A stretch of DNA of 64,000 nt from RUG11462 sp045649405 (GTDB lineage Bacteria > Bacillota > Clostridia > Oscillospirales > Acutalibacteraceae), in the NCBI GenBank assembly GCA_045649405.1, contig JAZRPW010000038.1, positions 1 to 64,000 on the forward strand, read 5' to 3'. The notes beneath the pieces were generated by a model. The model was not told the DNA's origin, did no database searches, and saw only the letters and a program-made list of their open reading frames with translations. Shown here piece after piece: positions 1 to 9,181 of the stretch (positions are counted from its first letter, which is position 1; the number at the start of each line of letters is the position of its first letter). The translations under genes were made by a program, and so were the position numbers.

Positions 1-5
1 GACTT

Positions 6-56
6 CACAGTTCAAAACTGCTATCGCGCAGTTTTGACTGCTTCGACGAACCTGTG
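6..56. other. Structured non-coding element at window edge
   Basis: Positions 13-21 and 28-36 are perfect 9-bp inverted repeats around a 6-nt loop. Positions 6-10 and 52-56 (CACAG/CTGTG) can close an outer stem. No T-run follows, so it does not look like a simple terminator. It may be the end of an RNA or repeat that begins outside the window. Confidence 0.35.
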
Positions 57-81
57 TTTCTGCTTACTACCTACTATCACC

Positions 82-118
82 AAACAAAAAAGCATCGCTA
101 TTGCGATGCTTTTTTGTT
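82..118 (-). terminator. Rho-independent terminator of the tRNA operon
   Basis: A GC-containing core (GCATCGC/GCGATGC) is flanked by complementary A and T runs. It lies immediately downstream of tRNA-Tyr in the minus direction, so it ends the Thr-Tyr transcript. The hairpin abuts the encoded CCA end. Confidence 0.8.
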
Positions 119-203
119 TGGTGGGAGCGGGTGGATTCGAACCACCGAAGTCAGAGACAACAGATTTACAGTCTGCCCCCTTTGGCCACTCGGGAACACT
201 CCC
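119..203 (-). tRNA. tRNA-Tyr (GUA)
   Basis: On the minus strand this reads as a class II tRNA with a long variable arm. The acceptor stem GGGAGTG (197-203) pairs with CGCTCCC (123-129). The T-arm GGTGG-TTCGAAT-CCACC is intact and the anticodon loop contains GTA (CTGTAAATC). The discriminator A (122) is followed by an encoded CCA (119-121). It is the second tRNA of a two-tRNA transcript and lies directly upstream of a terminator. Confidence 0.95.
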
Positions 204-222
204 ATATTAAATTATAAAAAAA

Positions 223-298
223 TGGAGCTGGTGGACGGACTCGAACCCCCGACCTGCTGATTACAAATCAGCTGCTCTACCAACTGAGCTACACCAGC
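223..298 (-). tRNA. tRNA-Thr (UGU)
   Basis: On the minus strand the acceptor stem GCTGGTG (292-298) pairs with CACCAGC (227-233). The D-loop is canonical, the anticodon loop TTTGTAA gives anticodon TGT, the T-arm carries GTTCGAGTC, and CCA is encoded at 223-225. It is the first gene of a tRNA-Thr/tRNA-Tyr pair driven by the promoter at 333-361. Confidence 0.96.
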
Positions 299-332
299 AC
301 ATTTTCAACACGCTTTTTTCGAGCGCCTAAAT

Positions 333-361
333 AATATAACACAGCAAAAGCCAAATGTCAA
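333..361 (-). promoter_or_regulatory. Sigma-A promoter of the tRNA pair
   Basis: On the minus strand: -35 TTGACA (356-361), 17-nt spacer, -10 TATATT (333-338). It sits about 35 nt upstream of tRNA-Thr. Confidence 0.75.
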
Positions 362-412
362 GCATTTTTTTGAAAAAAATAATCTTTTTTATCAAAATTT
401 GTTTTGAGCATT

Positions 413-440
413 AAAAAACCGCCTATTTAAAGGCGGTTTA
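413..440 (-). terminator. Terminator after degV
   Basis: AAACCGCC/GGCGGTTT hairpin with an AT-rich loop, followed on the minus strand by a T-run. It lies just past the degV stop codon. Confidence 0.85.
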
Positions 441-448
441 GCGTTGTT

Positions 449-1300
449 TTATTCTTTGTCAATGTACAAAATACCAAGTGTATTTGGTCCGCAATGTACA
501 GAAACGGTACAACCAGCAGTTGAAGTGTAAACATTTTTAAAATCGTAATTATCTTTAACGAATTGAACCATTTTGTCAACAATATACAAATTATCATCAT
601 CCATTGTGTGTGTAATGAAAACTTTGTCGTTGTTAATGTTTTCATAATTTGCCAATTTGTCTTTAATGTAACTTTCAATAACCAAATCAAGTTTACCACG
701 ATATTTTTTAGCCGCATCCATTTTTCCGTTTTCAACTTCAATGCAAGGTTTAAGTTTCAAAAGATTTGCGCCAAGTGCTGCAACAGCAGAACATCTACCA
801 CCTTTGTGCAAAAATTCAAGTGTGTCAAGCACAAAAGAAGAACGAACAAGAGGTTTTGTTGCTTCAATCTTTTCATAAATTTCTTTTGCAGAAAGTCCTT
901 GCTCTCTAAGGTCACAAGCGGTCAAAATCAAAAGACCAATACCTGTTGAAAGATTTTGAGAGTCAACCGTGTAGATGTTTTCGCGTTCTTCGGCAGCAAG
1001 TTTTGAATTCATAAAAGTAGAACTCATTTCGCCACTGATTGTGAAATTAATAACGCCATCATTTTCAGGCAAACCATCAAAAAAGTCTTCCCATTCTGCC
1101 AAGTTTGCAGCAGCAGTTTTTAAAAGTTTGCCAGTTGTGTTTTGATAATCAAAAACATCTTTTGTTGTAATTTCAATACCATCTTTTTTAGATTCAGTAT
1201 CAGAAACAATATTCAATGGCAAAACTTTAATATCATATTTTTCAATAAGCTCTTTTGGTAAATCGCATGTTGAGTCTGTTGAAATAATAATTTTACTCAT
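449..1300 (-). CDS. DegV family fatty-acid-binding protein
   Basis: 283 residues, the normal DegV length. The N-terminus has the DegV signature of a beta strand followed by STDSTCDL (residues 7-14), and the middle has the TISGEMSST-like segment that lines the lipid pocket. Family members (FakB in Staphylococcus) bind an acyl chain and present it to the kinase FakA for phosphorylation, feeding exogenous fatty acids into phospholipid synthesis. No fakA (DAK2-domain) gene is visible here, so the partner would be elsewhere. AAAGGA precedes the ATG. The gene is monocistronic, with its own promoter (1351-1379) and terminator (413-440), and is divergent from tepA. The family call is secure; the ligand is inferred. 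Confidence 0.92.
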   Translation of the reverse strand: MSKIIISTDSTCDLPKELIEKYDIKVLPLNIVSDTESKKDGIEITTKDVFDYQNTTGKLLKTAAANLAEWEDFFDGLPENDGVINFTISGEMSSTFMNSKLAAEERENIYTVDSQNLSTGIGLLILTACDLREQGLSAKEIYEKIEATKPLVRSSFVLDTLEFLHKGGRCSAVAALGANLLKLKPCIEVENGKMDAAKKYRGKLDLVIESYIKDKLANYENINNDKVFITHTMDDDNLYIVDKMVQFVKDNYDFKNVYTSTAGCTVSVHCGPNTLGILYIDKE

Positions 1301-1350
1301 TTTTAATATTCCTTTCGCTTGAAAATATCACAAAATCATAATTTATATTA

Positions 1351-1379
1351 AGTATAGCAAAAAGTTTTCGAAATTACAA
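1351..1379 (-). promoter_or_regulatory. degV promoter
   Basis: On the minus strand: -35 TTGTAA (1374-1379), 17-nt spacer, -10 TATACT (1351-1356), about 50 nt upstream of the degV start. Confidence 0.6.
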
Positions 1380-1513
1380 CAATTTTTTAAAAAAATTATA
1401 GAATTTATTGAATTAGTGTGCTATAATGTATTTTGTATAATTATATTTTGTTTAAATATATACTTTTTTGATAATAATATATTTATAATTTATTATTAAA
1501 GAGTGAGAGATTT

Positions 1514-2224
1514 ATGAAACTTGAAGATATAATTTATACACCTAATGATGCAAATTGTGAAGAGAGTGAAGAAAAGGACGAAATCGAAAGCATTAAAGAG
1601 TTTGGCTCGGTTGTGACTGATAAAGATTCGCCAATTCATTGCCTTAGCATTATTGGTCAGGTTGAAGGGCATTACATTTTGCCTTCATCAAACAAAACCA
1701 CAAAATATGAGCATGTAATTCCACTGCTTGTTGCAATTGAAGAGTCGCAAAGCATTAAAGGACTGCTTGTGATTTTGAACACAGTTGGTGGAGATGTTGA
1801 AGCAGGGCTTGCAATTGCAGAGTTAATTGCAGGAATGAAAAAGCCGGTTGTATCGCTAGTGCTTGGCGGTGGTCATTCAATTGGTGTGCCGCTTGCAGTT
1901 TCGGCAGATTGCTCGTTTATTGTGCCATCGGCTTCAATGACTGTGCACCCAGTTAGAATGAGTGGCTTGGTTGTTGGTGTTCCACAAACCTATTCTTATT
2001 TTGAAAAAATGCAAGACAGAATTGTAGATTTTGTTATAACCAATTCAAAAATCGAAGAAAAGGTTTTTAGAAAAATGCTTCACAACACAACCGAACTCGC
2101 AACAGATGTTGGCACGGTGCTTAACGGGGCAGACGCAGTTGAATGTGGTTTGATTGATAACATTGGCTCATTATCAGACGCTATAAAGTGTCTTTATAAA
2201 CTAATTAACGAAAAAGAAAACTAA
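1514..2224 (+). CDS. tepA: ClpP-class serine protease, TepA-like
   Basis: 236 residues in the ClpP/crotonase fold. The segment GGHSIGVPLA (about residues 119-128) holds the nucleophilic serine, preceded by a LNTVGGDVEAGLAIAELI segment that matches the ClpP oxyanion-hole region. An acidic N-terminal stretch of about 35 residues precedes the fold. The Bacillus homologue YmfB/TepA was linked to protein export and spore membrane processes, and lies beside spoIIIE as here. Translation starts at ATG after GAGTGAGAG. An extended -10 (TGCTATAAT, 1419-1427) upstream is a plausible promoter. ftsK follows after 15 nt, so the two are probably co-transcribed. The substrate is unknown. Confidence 0.85.
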   Translation: MKLEDIIYTPNDANCEESEEKDEIESIKEFGSVVTDKDSPIHCLSIIGQVEGHYILPSSNKTTKYEHVIPLLVAIEESQSIKGLLVILNTVGGDVEAGLAIAELIAGMKKPVVSLVLGGGHSIGVPLAVSADCSFIVPSASMTVHPVRMSGLVVGVPQTYSYFEKMQDRIVDFVITNSKIEEKVFRKMLHNTTELATDVGTVLNGADAVECGLIDNIGSLSDAIKCLYKLINEKEN

Positions 2225-2239
2225 AGGAGAAATTGAAAA

Positions 2240-5044
2240 GTGGCTCAGAAAAGAAGAACAACAAAAGCAAAGGCAAAGCAAAGAGAAGAGCAAAAATCAA
2301 GTTTTTCAAAACAAATTAAAGCAATTGTATTAATGGCAGTGGCTTTCACAGTTTTGGTGTTGGTATTAATTCCTTCGGCAAAATTGGCGCCTGCTGCATT
2401 GTTTGTGCAAAATTTTGTGTTTGGTTTGTTTGGTTTTTGTGCGTACATTTTCCCAGTGGTTTTGGGTTATGTTGCAGTAATGCTTGCACTTGAAAAAGAA
2501 AAAAGCAACACAACAACAATTGTCTTTTCGCTTTTGTTTGGTTTGTTTTTAGACACAGCTTTTGAAGTTTTTGGTCATGCAATCGAAAACGCAAACTACT
2601 GGCAATACATTGCAAACAGTTATACAAACGCACACAGCACAGTAGGTGGTGGCGTGCTTGGTAGCTTGCTTGGTTACCCAATGCTTTGTTGGTTGGGTGT
2701 TCCTTTTGCAAACATTTTCATAATTGTTTTGATTGTTGCAACCCTTATGATAACAACCGGTACAACATTGCAAAGCGTTGGCGTTTTTGCAAAGAAAACC
2801 GGTGAAAAGGCGCAACAAATACATAACGAAACAAAAGAGTGGATTGAAAAACGTCACGAACAACACGAACTTGAAAGAGCTGAGCGTGAAAAAGAAGCGC
2901 AAAAAACTCCAAAGTTTGACCTTGATGTTTCTCTTGAAGGTATGCCTGAACACCCAGCAGTGTTAGACGACCTTTACAAAGATAAAGATAAAAAACAAAA
3001 GGCTAAAAAAGAGCCAAAAATTGATGTTGAAGTTGCAGAGCCAATTGATTTTACTGAAAAGGCAACCCCAGTAAAACAAACTCAACCAAAACCTGCACCA
3101 ACACCAAAAGCAACACCTAAAAAGTCTTCAAGCGAGAAAACTGAATATGTTTTTCCACCACTTGAACTTTTGTCAGAAACAAAAAATGCAAATGCAGAAT
3201 TGGTTGATGCAGAGTTAAAATCAAACTGCGAATTGCTTGTTAACGTTTTAAAAAGCTTTGGCGTTGAAGTAAGAGTAACTGGTTATTCACGTGGCCCTTC
3301 TGTTACTCGTTATGAAATTCAACCTTCAGTTGGTGTAAGAATTAGCAAAATCACAGGTCTTGCTGATGACATTGCGCTTCAACTTCGTGCATCAAATGTT
3401 AGAATTGCACCAATTCCAAATAAATCAACACTTGGCGTTGAAGTACCAAACACAAACTCAGCCGTTGTTGGTATGAGAGATATTATTTCATCAAAAGATT
3501 TTGTTGGTTCAAAATCAAAACTTTTGGTAGCGCTCGGTAAAGATGTAACCGGTCAAACTGCACTTTGTGACCTTTCAAAAATGCCACACTTGCTTGTTGC
3601 TGGTACAACCGGCTCTGGTAAATCAGTTTGCCTTAACACAATGATTATGTCTATTCTTTACAGAGCAAATCCTGATGAAGTTAAATTTGTAATGATTGAC
3701 CCAAAAGCAGTTGAATTCCCAGTTTACAACGGAATTCCACACTTGTTAATTCCAGTCGTAACCGATTCTCGTAAAGCCGCAGGTGCGCTTGGTTGGGCAG
3801 TTATTGAAATGGAAAAAAGATATAAATTGCTTGCTGAAAACGGCGTTAGAAACATTGCAGGTTACAACGAACTTTGCAAAAAGAATAAAGAACTTGAGCC
3901 AATGCCACACATTGTTATCATTATAGACGAGTTTGCAGATTTGATGATGGTTGCAGGCAACGAAGTTGAAAGTTCTGTTTGTAGAATTGCGCAAAAAGCC
4001 CGTGCTGCTGGTATGCACTTGGTTATCGCAACTCAAAGACCTTCTGCAGACATTTTCACAGGTCTTATTAAATCAAACATTCCTTCAAGAATTGCGCTTT
4101 CAGTTTCATCAAAAATCAACTCACAAATTATTATTGATATGCCTGGTGCAGAAAAACTTTTGGGAAAAGGTGATATGCTTTATTTACCAATTGGCGCACC
4201 AAAACCACATCGTATTCAAGGTTGTTTTGTCAGCGATGAAGAGGTAAGAAACGTTTCAGAATTCATTGTTGAACATTCAGACGAAAATGAATACGACCAA
4301 GGCGTTCTTGTTGAAATCGAGCGTCAAGCAGCCGAAGATGACAGCAAAAAATCAAACGGATTTGGTGGCGAAGACTTTGGCGATTATGATGCAAGAATCA
4401 ACGAAGCAGTTGAAGTTGTGTTAGATGGTGGAATGGCATCTACATCACTTTTACAAAGAAAATTAAAACTTGGTTATGCAAGAGCCGCAAGAATTATGGA
4501 CCAACTTGAAGAAAAAGGCATCATCGGTCCACATCAAGGCGCAAAACCAAGAGAAGTGCTTATTTCTCGTGCAGAGTGGATGCAAATGCAAACAACTGGT
4601 GTAGCTTCTGCTCCACAAATGGCACAGCCACAACAACTTTCTTTTGAAGACACTGCAAATCCATCTGACAGTTTTGATGATTTTGATGATGATTTTGAAG
4701 TGGAAGAACCAGTGGTTTCAGAAGAAAACTTTACAGAGTTTGTTCCTTTTGAAGAAGAAACAGAAGAACCTGAAGTGGTTGAAGAAATTGTTGAAGAAGT
4801 AGAAGAAGATGAAGAAGAATTCGTTTTCCTTGAAGAAGAGTTTGAAGATGAAGAGGAAAATGAAGAATTCGAAGAAGAAATTACAAGTGAAGTTGAAGAA
4901 GTAGTCTTTTCAGATGAAGATGAACCTGAAGTTGAGCTTGAAGAAATTGAAGAACCAGAAGTGCTTGAAGAAGCCGAAGAAGTTGAAGAAGAAAAAGACG
5001 AAGATGATTTTGACTTTGATGAAGACTTTTTAAATAGCATTTAA
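2240..5044 (+). CDS. ftsK: FtsK/SpoIIIE DNA translocase with acidic C-terminal tail
   Basis: 934 residues. A basic N-terminus is followed by about four membrane segments (residues 29-180), a charged linker with KPAPTPKATPKK, and the RecA-like motor. Walker A GTTGSGKS is at 455-462 and Walker B ending in DEFAD at about 563-567. A winged-helix gamma domain follows (about 716-775), which in this family reads KOPS/SRS sequences. The protein pumps chromosomal DNA through the division or sporulation septum. Unusually, about 125 further residues, nearly all Glu/Asp with some Val, Pro and Phe, follow the gamma domain. The start is GTG with AAAGGAGA 9 nt upstream. Whether it serves vegetative division (FtsK), sporulation (SpoIIIE) or both cannot be told from sequence. 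Confidence 0.95.
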   Translation: MAQKRRTTKAKAKQREEQKSSFSKQIKAIVLMAVAFTVLVLVLIPSAKLAPAALFVQNFVFGLFGFCAYIFPVVLGYVAVMLALEKEKSNTTTIVFSLLFGLFLDTAFEVFGHAIENANYWQYIANSYTNAHSTVGGGVLGSLLGYPMLCWLGVPFANIFIIVLIVATLMITTGTTLQSVGVFAKKTGEKAQQIHNETKEWIEKRHEQHELERAEREKEAQKTPKFDLDVSLEGMPEHPAVLDDLYKDKDKKQKAKKEPKIDVEVAEPIDFTEKATPVKQTQPKPAPTPKATPKKSSSEKTEYVFPPLELLSETKNANAELVDAELKSNCELLVNVLKSFGVEVRVTGYSRGPSVTRYEIQPSVGVRISKITGLADDIALQLRASNVRIAPIPNKSTLGVEVPNTNSAVVGMRDIISSKDFVGSKSKLLVALGKDVTGQTALCDLSKMPHLLVAGTTGSGKSVCLNTMIMSILYRANPDEVKFVMIDPKAVEFPVYNGIPHLLIPVVTDSRKAAGALGWAVIEMEKRYKLLAENGVRNIAGYNELCKKNKELEPMPHIVIIIDEFADLMMVAGNEVESSVCRIAQKARAAGMHLVIATQRPSADIFTGLIKSNIPSRIALSVSSKINSQIIIDMPGAEKLLGKGDMLYLPIGAPKPHRIQGCFVSDEEVRNVSEFIVEHSDENEYDQGVLVEIERQAAEDDSKKSNGFGGEDFGDYDARINEAVEVVLDGGMASTSLLQRKLKLGYARAARIMDQLEEKGIIGPHQGAKPREVLISRAEWMQMQTTGVASAPQMAQPQQLSFEDTANPSDSFDDFDDDFEVEEPVVSEENFTEFVPFEEETEEPEVVEEIVEEVEEDEEEFVFLEEEFEDEEENEEFEEEITSEVEEVVFSDEDEPEVELEEIEEPEVLEEAEEVEEEKDEDDFDFDEDFLNSI

Positions 5045-5058
5045 TATTAGGAGTAAAA

Positions 5059-6828
5059 ATGAAAACTTTTGAAAAAACTTATGATGTAGTGGTTGTCGGT
5101 GGTGGCCTTTCAGGTATGTGTGCCGCAATCGCATCTGCTCGTGGCGGTGCAAAAACTGCACTCATTCAAGACAGACCTGTGCTTGGTGGTAACGCTTCAA
5201 GCGAAATTAGAATGCACATTTGTGGTGCAGACCGCCATGCTGCAAGAGCAAATGCAAGAGAAACTGGCATTTTGGAAGAAATTCTTCTTAAAAACAAGAG
5301 TATTAACGATAAAGATAATTACTCTTGGCCTGTTTTTGATATGTGTATGTGGGAGATTTGTCGCTTCCAAGAAAATTTAGACCTTTACCTTAACACAGCT
5401 TTTACTAGCGTTAAAATGAACGGCAACAGCATTGAGTCAATTTGCGCAAAAGGTCTTACTAATGAAACTTATTACACATTTTTTGCGCCTTTGTTTATCG
5501 ATGCAACGGGTGACGGCTCACTTGGTGCAATGTCTGGTGCAGAGTTTATGTATGGCAGAGAAGATAAGTCTGCCTTCTTAGAAGAAGATGGCGTTGATGT
5601 AGCAGACCCTTATACAATGGGTAACTCTGTAATGTTTTACGCAGTTGATACAGGTGCTCCTGTTAAATTCACAAAACCGGATTGGGCTTATTCATATACA
5701 GAAGCAGATTTGAATAATCGACCACACGATAATATTAGTTCGGGTTATTGGTGGATTGAACTTGGTGGTAAAACCTTGCACACAATTTATGATGCAGAAG
5801 AACTTCGAGATGAACTTTTCAAAACTGTTTACGGCATTTGGGACCACATTAAAAACGGTGGCGACCACGGGGCAGAGAATTATAAACTCGAATGGGTTGG
5901 CACATTGCCTGGCAAACGTGAGAGCCGAAGACTTGTTGGCGATTATGTTTTAAAAGAGCAAGATTTAATGAACGCGAAAGAGTTTGATGACGCAGTGGCT
6001 TATGGTGGCTGGTCAATGGACTGCCATGTAATTGAAGGCTTTTTGTCAACAGAAGATGAACCAACAAAATATATTCATTTTGATGATGTTTATCCTATTC
6101 CTTATCGTGCGCTTTATTCAAAAAATGTTGAAAATCTTTTCTTGGGCGGCAGAGCAATTTCTGCTTCTCACTTGGCGTTTGCTTCAACTCGTGTAATGGG
6201 CACAACTTCTGTTTGTGGCCAAGCGGTTGGTACTGCAGCGGCAATTGCTTGTAAAAAAGGCATAATGCCAAGAGAAGTAAATGAATACATAAGTGAAGTA
6301 CAACAACTTCTTCTTAAAGATGACTGTTTTATTCCAAACTTTAAAAATGAAGATGTGTGTGACTTTGCGCTCGGCAAAAAAGTAACAGCTACTAGTGAAA
6401 GAAAAGGTTTTGAAGCTGTCAATGTTACAAACGGCGTTGCAAGAACAGTAAAAGAAAATTCTAATATGTACTGTTCAAACGGCATTTCAGAAAACGGCGA
6501 AAGCATTACAATTGATTTTGAAAAATGTGTTGATTTGAAAGAATTGCACATTAAATTTGACAGTAACTTGTCAAGAGAAATTGAAATTTCTCTAAACTCT
6601 TGGGTAACTTCACGCCAAGAAAAAGGACTTCCTTCAACTCTCGTTAAAGACTACAAGGTAGAACTTTTGAACAACGGAGAAATTGTAAAAACAATTGAAA
6701 AGTGTGACAACATTTTTAGATTTAATAAATTAAACTTTGAAACAGTTTGTTGCGATAGCGTTAAAATTACTTGCTTTAACACCTATGGCAATGAAGACAT
6801 TAGAATTTTTGAAGTAAGAGCTTACTAA
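5059..6828 (+). CDS. FAD-dependent oxidoreductase (FAD_oxidored type)
   Basis: 589 residues. The N-terminus has the dinucleotide-binding motif VVVGGGLSGMCAAIASA (about residues 11-27), followed by GGNASSEIRMHICGADRH typical of the PF12831 group. A DATGDGSLG motif lies near residue 150 and a second FAD contact, LFLGGRAISASHLAFAS, near residue 360. Residues from about 440 to the end look like an added beta-sandwich, perhaps carbohydrate-binding. No signal peptide is visible, so it is probably cytoplasmic. It starts 14 nt after ftsK with RBS TAGGAG and runs into nadB after 22 nt. The proximity to nadB suggests co-transcription, but the substrate is not known. Confidence 0.85.
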   Translation: MKTFEKTYDVVVVGGGLSGMCAAIASARGGAKTALIQDRPVLGGNASSEIRMHICGADRHAARANARETGILEEILLKNKSINDKDNYSWPVFDMCMWEICRFQENLDLYLNTAFTSVKMNGNSIESICAKGLTNETYYTFFAPLFIDATGDGSLGAMSGAEFMYGREDKSAFLEEDGVDVADPYTMGNSVMFYAVDTGAPVKFTKPDWAYSYTEADLNNRPHDNISSGYWWIELGGKTLHTIYDAEELRDELFKTVYGIWDHIKNGGDHGAENYKLEWVGTLPGKRESRRLVGDYVLKEQDLMNAKEFDDAVAYGGWSMDCHVIEGFLSTEDEPTKYIHFDDVYPIPYRALYSKNVENLFLGGRAISASHLAFASTRVMGTTSVCGQAVGTAAAIACKKGIMPREVNEYISEVQQLLLKDDCFIPNFKNEDVCDFALGKKVTATSERKGFEAVNVTNGVARTVKENSNMYCSNGISENGESITIDFEKCVDLKELHIKFDSNLSREIEISLNSWVTSRQEKGLPSTLVKDYKVELLNNGEIVKTIEKCDNIFRFNKLNFETVCCDSVKITCFNTYGNEDIRIFEVRAY

Positions 6829-6850
6829 TTTTTAAGAAAGGGCGAGTTGA

Positions 6851-8317
6851 ATGCCACTTAACAGCGGTAAATATGATGTGCTGATTGTCGGCTCTGGTCT
6901 TGCAGGGCTTTATGCGGCGCTTAACCTTGATAGTGATTTAGATGTTTTGTTAATTTCAAAAGCAGATTTGAAATTGTCTAACTCAACGCTTGCTCAAGGT
7001 GGTGTTGCAGCAGTGCTTGATACCGAAAATGATGATTATAACCTGCATTTTGAAGACACAATGATTGCAGGCAGACAGGTTAATAATGAACATACCGTTA
7101 AAATTTTGGTTGAAAACGGACCAGATGATGTTAGAAACATTATCAATATGGGTGTTGATTTTGACAAAAATGATGACGGCTCACTTAGAATGACTCTTGA
7201 AGGTGGGCATTCACGCAACAGAATTGTGCATCACAAAGACTCAACTGGCGATGAGATTACAACAGTTCTTATTGACAAGGTTAAATCTTTGCCAAATGTT
7301 GAAATTCGTGATAACATTTTGTGCTCTGATATTTTGCACGCACCAAATGGATTTTTTGCAAACTTGCTTGTTGATGGTGAATATCAAACAGTTTCGGCAT
7401 CATTTGTGATTTTGGCAACCGGTGGCATTGGCAGAGTTTACAAATACACAACAAACTCAAAAATTGCAACGGGTGATGGCATTCGTTTTGCTTATGAACT
7501 TGGTGCAAAAATTAAAGATTTAGACTATATTCAATTTCACCCAACTGCTTTTGCAGCAGAAGGTCGAGAACGCTTTTTGATTAGTGAGGCAGTTCGTGGC
7601 GAAGGCGCTTATCTTTTGAATTGCCATAAAGAACGCTTTATGCATAGATATGATGAGCGACTAGAACTAGCGCCAAGAGATAAAGTTTCTCATTCTATTA
7701 TGATGGAATATAGAAGAACAGGTTCAGACAAATTCTATCTTGACATTTCTCGTCTTGATTCAGAATTTCTAAAAAACCGTTTTCCTCTTATTTATAGCAG
7801 ATGTTTAGATGCTGGTTATGATTTAACAAAAGGCCCAATTCCAATTTTCCCTTGTCATCACTATTTAATGGGTGGCATTGAGGTAGATGAAAATTCATTT
7901 ACAGGAATTTCAAGACTTTACGCAGTGGGTGAGTGTTCAAACACAGGCGTACACGGCAAAAACCGTTTAGCATCTAACTCGCTTTTAGAAGCACTTGTTT
8001 TTTCAAAGCGTGCAGCTAAAGAAATAAACAAACAAATTCACGAAACAAATTTTGTTAGCGTTCACGGTGCACCACCGCCAATTAAGAATGGTACTGCACC
8101 ATTGCCGGTTGGTATTAGAACACAAATTAGAGATATAATGCAAAAATCTCATTTTGTAATTCCAGACAGCAACGCGGCAGAAAAAGGGCTTAAAAACATT
8201 GAACAAATCAGGCGCAGACTTGATAATGATATTTTTCAAAAAACGGCAGATTATTGCGAGGCAAAAAGTCTTGCAACCTGTGCCGCAATAATACTTAGAG
8301 GAGCATTAAATCGATGA
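6851..8317 (+). CDS. nadB: L-aspartate oxidase
   Basis: 488 residues, within the usual NadB range. An FAD-binding motif (LIVGSGLAGLYAAL) opens the protein. STLAQGGVAAVL, the substrate-site segment FHPTAF...RFLISEAVRGEGA and HHYLMGGIEVD follow in family order. It oxidises L-aspartate to iminoaspartate, the first step of de novo NAD synthesis, in the cytoplasm. Its last four bases overlap the nadC start (ATGA), so the two are translationally coupled. nadA (quinolinate synthase), the intervening step and usual neighbour, is not in this window. The ATG is preceded by GAAAGGGCGAG. Confidence 0.93.
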   Translation: MPLNSGKYDVLIVGSGLAGLYAALNLDSDLDVLLISKADLKLSNSTLAQGGVAAVLDTENDDYNLHFEDTMIAGRQVNNEHTVKILVENGPDDVRNIINMGVDFDKNDDGSLRMTLEGGHSRNRIVHHKDSTGDEITTVLIDKVKSLPNVEIRDNILCSDILHAPNGFFANLLVDGEYQTVSASFVILATGGIGRVYKYTTNSKIATGDGIRFAYELGAKIKDLDYIQFHPTAFAAEGRERFLISEAVRGEGAYLLNCHKERFMHRYDERLELAPRDKVSHSIMMEYRRTGSDKFYLDISRLDSEFLKNRFPLIYSRCLDAGYDLTKGPIPIFPCHHYLMGGIEVDENSFTGISRLYAVGECSNTGVHGKNRLASNSLLEALVFSKRAAKEINKQIHETNFVSVHGAPPPIKNGTAPLPVGIRTQIRDIMQKSHFVIPDSNAAEKGLKNIEQIRRRLDNDIFQKTADYCEAKSLATCAAIILRGALNR

Positions 8318-9150
8318 AATTATTACAGTTTTATGTTGATGAATTAATTAAAAACGCAATTAAAGAAGATATTAATTATATTGATACTTCTGCAGATTTG
8401 GTTATTGATGAAGATGATATGACAACAGCTTATTTTGAAGCAAAGGCAGAAGGCGTTTTGTGTGGTCTTGATGTTGCGCTTAGAGTTTTTGAATTACTCG
8501 ACAAAGACTTTTCGGCTAAAGTTTACATCAAAGACGGTGAGCGTGTTAAAAAGGGTGACATTATTGCTGACCTTTCAGGTCATACAGTGCTTTTACTTAA
8601 AGGCGAGCGTACTGCACTCAATCTTTTGCAACATATGTCTGGCATTGCAACAATGACAAACAAAGCAGTAACACTTTGTCAAGGCACAAATGCTTCAGTT
8701 GCTGACACTCGCAAAACCTTGCCAGGTCTTCGTTCAATTCAAAAATATGCCGTAACAGTTGGTGGTGGCAAAAATCATCGTTACAACCTTTCTGATGCAG
8801 TTATGCTTAAAGACAACCATATTGATGCTTGCGGTTCAATTACAAAAGCAGTTGAAAAGTGCAGAGAAAAATTAGGTCACATGGTAAAAATTGAAGTTGA
8901 AACAAGAAATCTCGATGAGGTTGCAGAAGCACTCGCAACAGGCGCAGAGGTTATTATGCTTGATAATATGGACTGTGACACAATGAAACGTGCAGTAGAA
9001 ATGACAAACGGCAAAGCGCTTTTAGAAGCAAGCGGCAACATTACCGATGAAACAATTGCTGGCGTTGCAAAAACTGGTGTTGATATAATTTCAATTGGCG
9101 CATTAACACATTCAGTTAAAGCGTTCGACATTTCAATGAAAATTAAATAA
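8314..9150 (+). CDS. nadC: Nicotinate-nucleotide pyrophosphorylase (quinolinate phosphoribosyltransferase)
   Basis: 278 residues, full length. It converts quinolinate plus PRPP to nicotinate mononucleotide in NAD biosynthesis. Family motifs visible are RTALNLLQHMSGIAT, the PRPP/quinolinate-binding ADTRKTLPGLRSIQKYAV and GGGKNHRYNLSDAVMLKDNH, then EVETRNLDE and a C-terminal barrel strand VDIISIGALTHS. The start overlaps the nadB stop (ATGA). Confidence 0.95.
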   Translation: MKLLQFYVDELIKNAIKEDINYIDTSADLVIDEDDMTTAYFEAKAEGVLCGLDVALRVFELLDKDFSAKVYIKDGERVKKGDIIADLSGHTVLLLKGERTALNLLQHMSGIATMTNKAVTLCQGTNASVADTRKTLPGLRSIQKYAVTVGGGKNHRYNLSDAVMLKDNHIDACGSITKAVEKCREKLGHMVKIEVETRNLDEVAEALATGAEVIMLDNMDCDTMKRAVEMTNGKALLEASGNITDETIAGVAKTGVDIISIGALTHSVKAFDISMKIK

Positions 9151-9181
9151 TTTTAGCAAAAATTTTAGGAGTTTTTATAAG

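Noticed and set aside
54..260. Plus-strand frame across the tRNA genes
   Set aside because: It runs through both tRNA genes and encodes no recognisable protein.
4534..5040. Long minus-strand Ser-rich reading frame opposite ftsK
   Set aside because: It is the complement of GAA/GAT codons of the acidic tail; no ribosome binding site and no family similarity.
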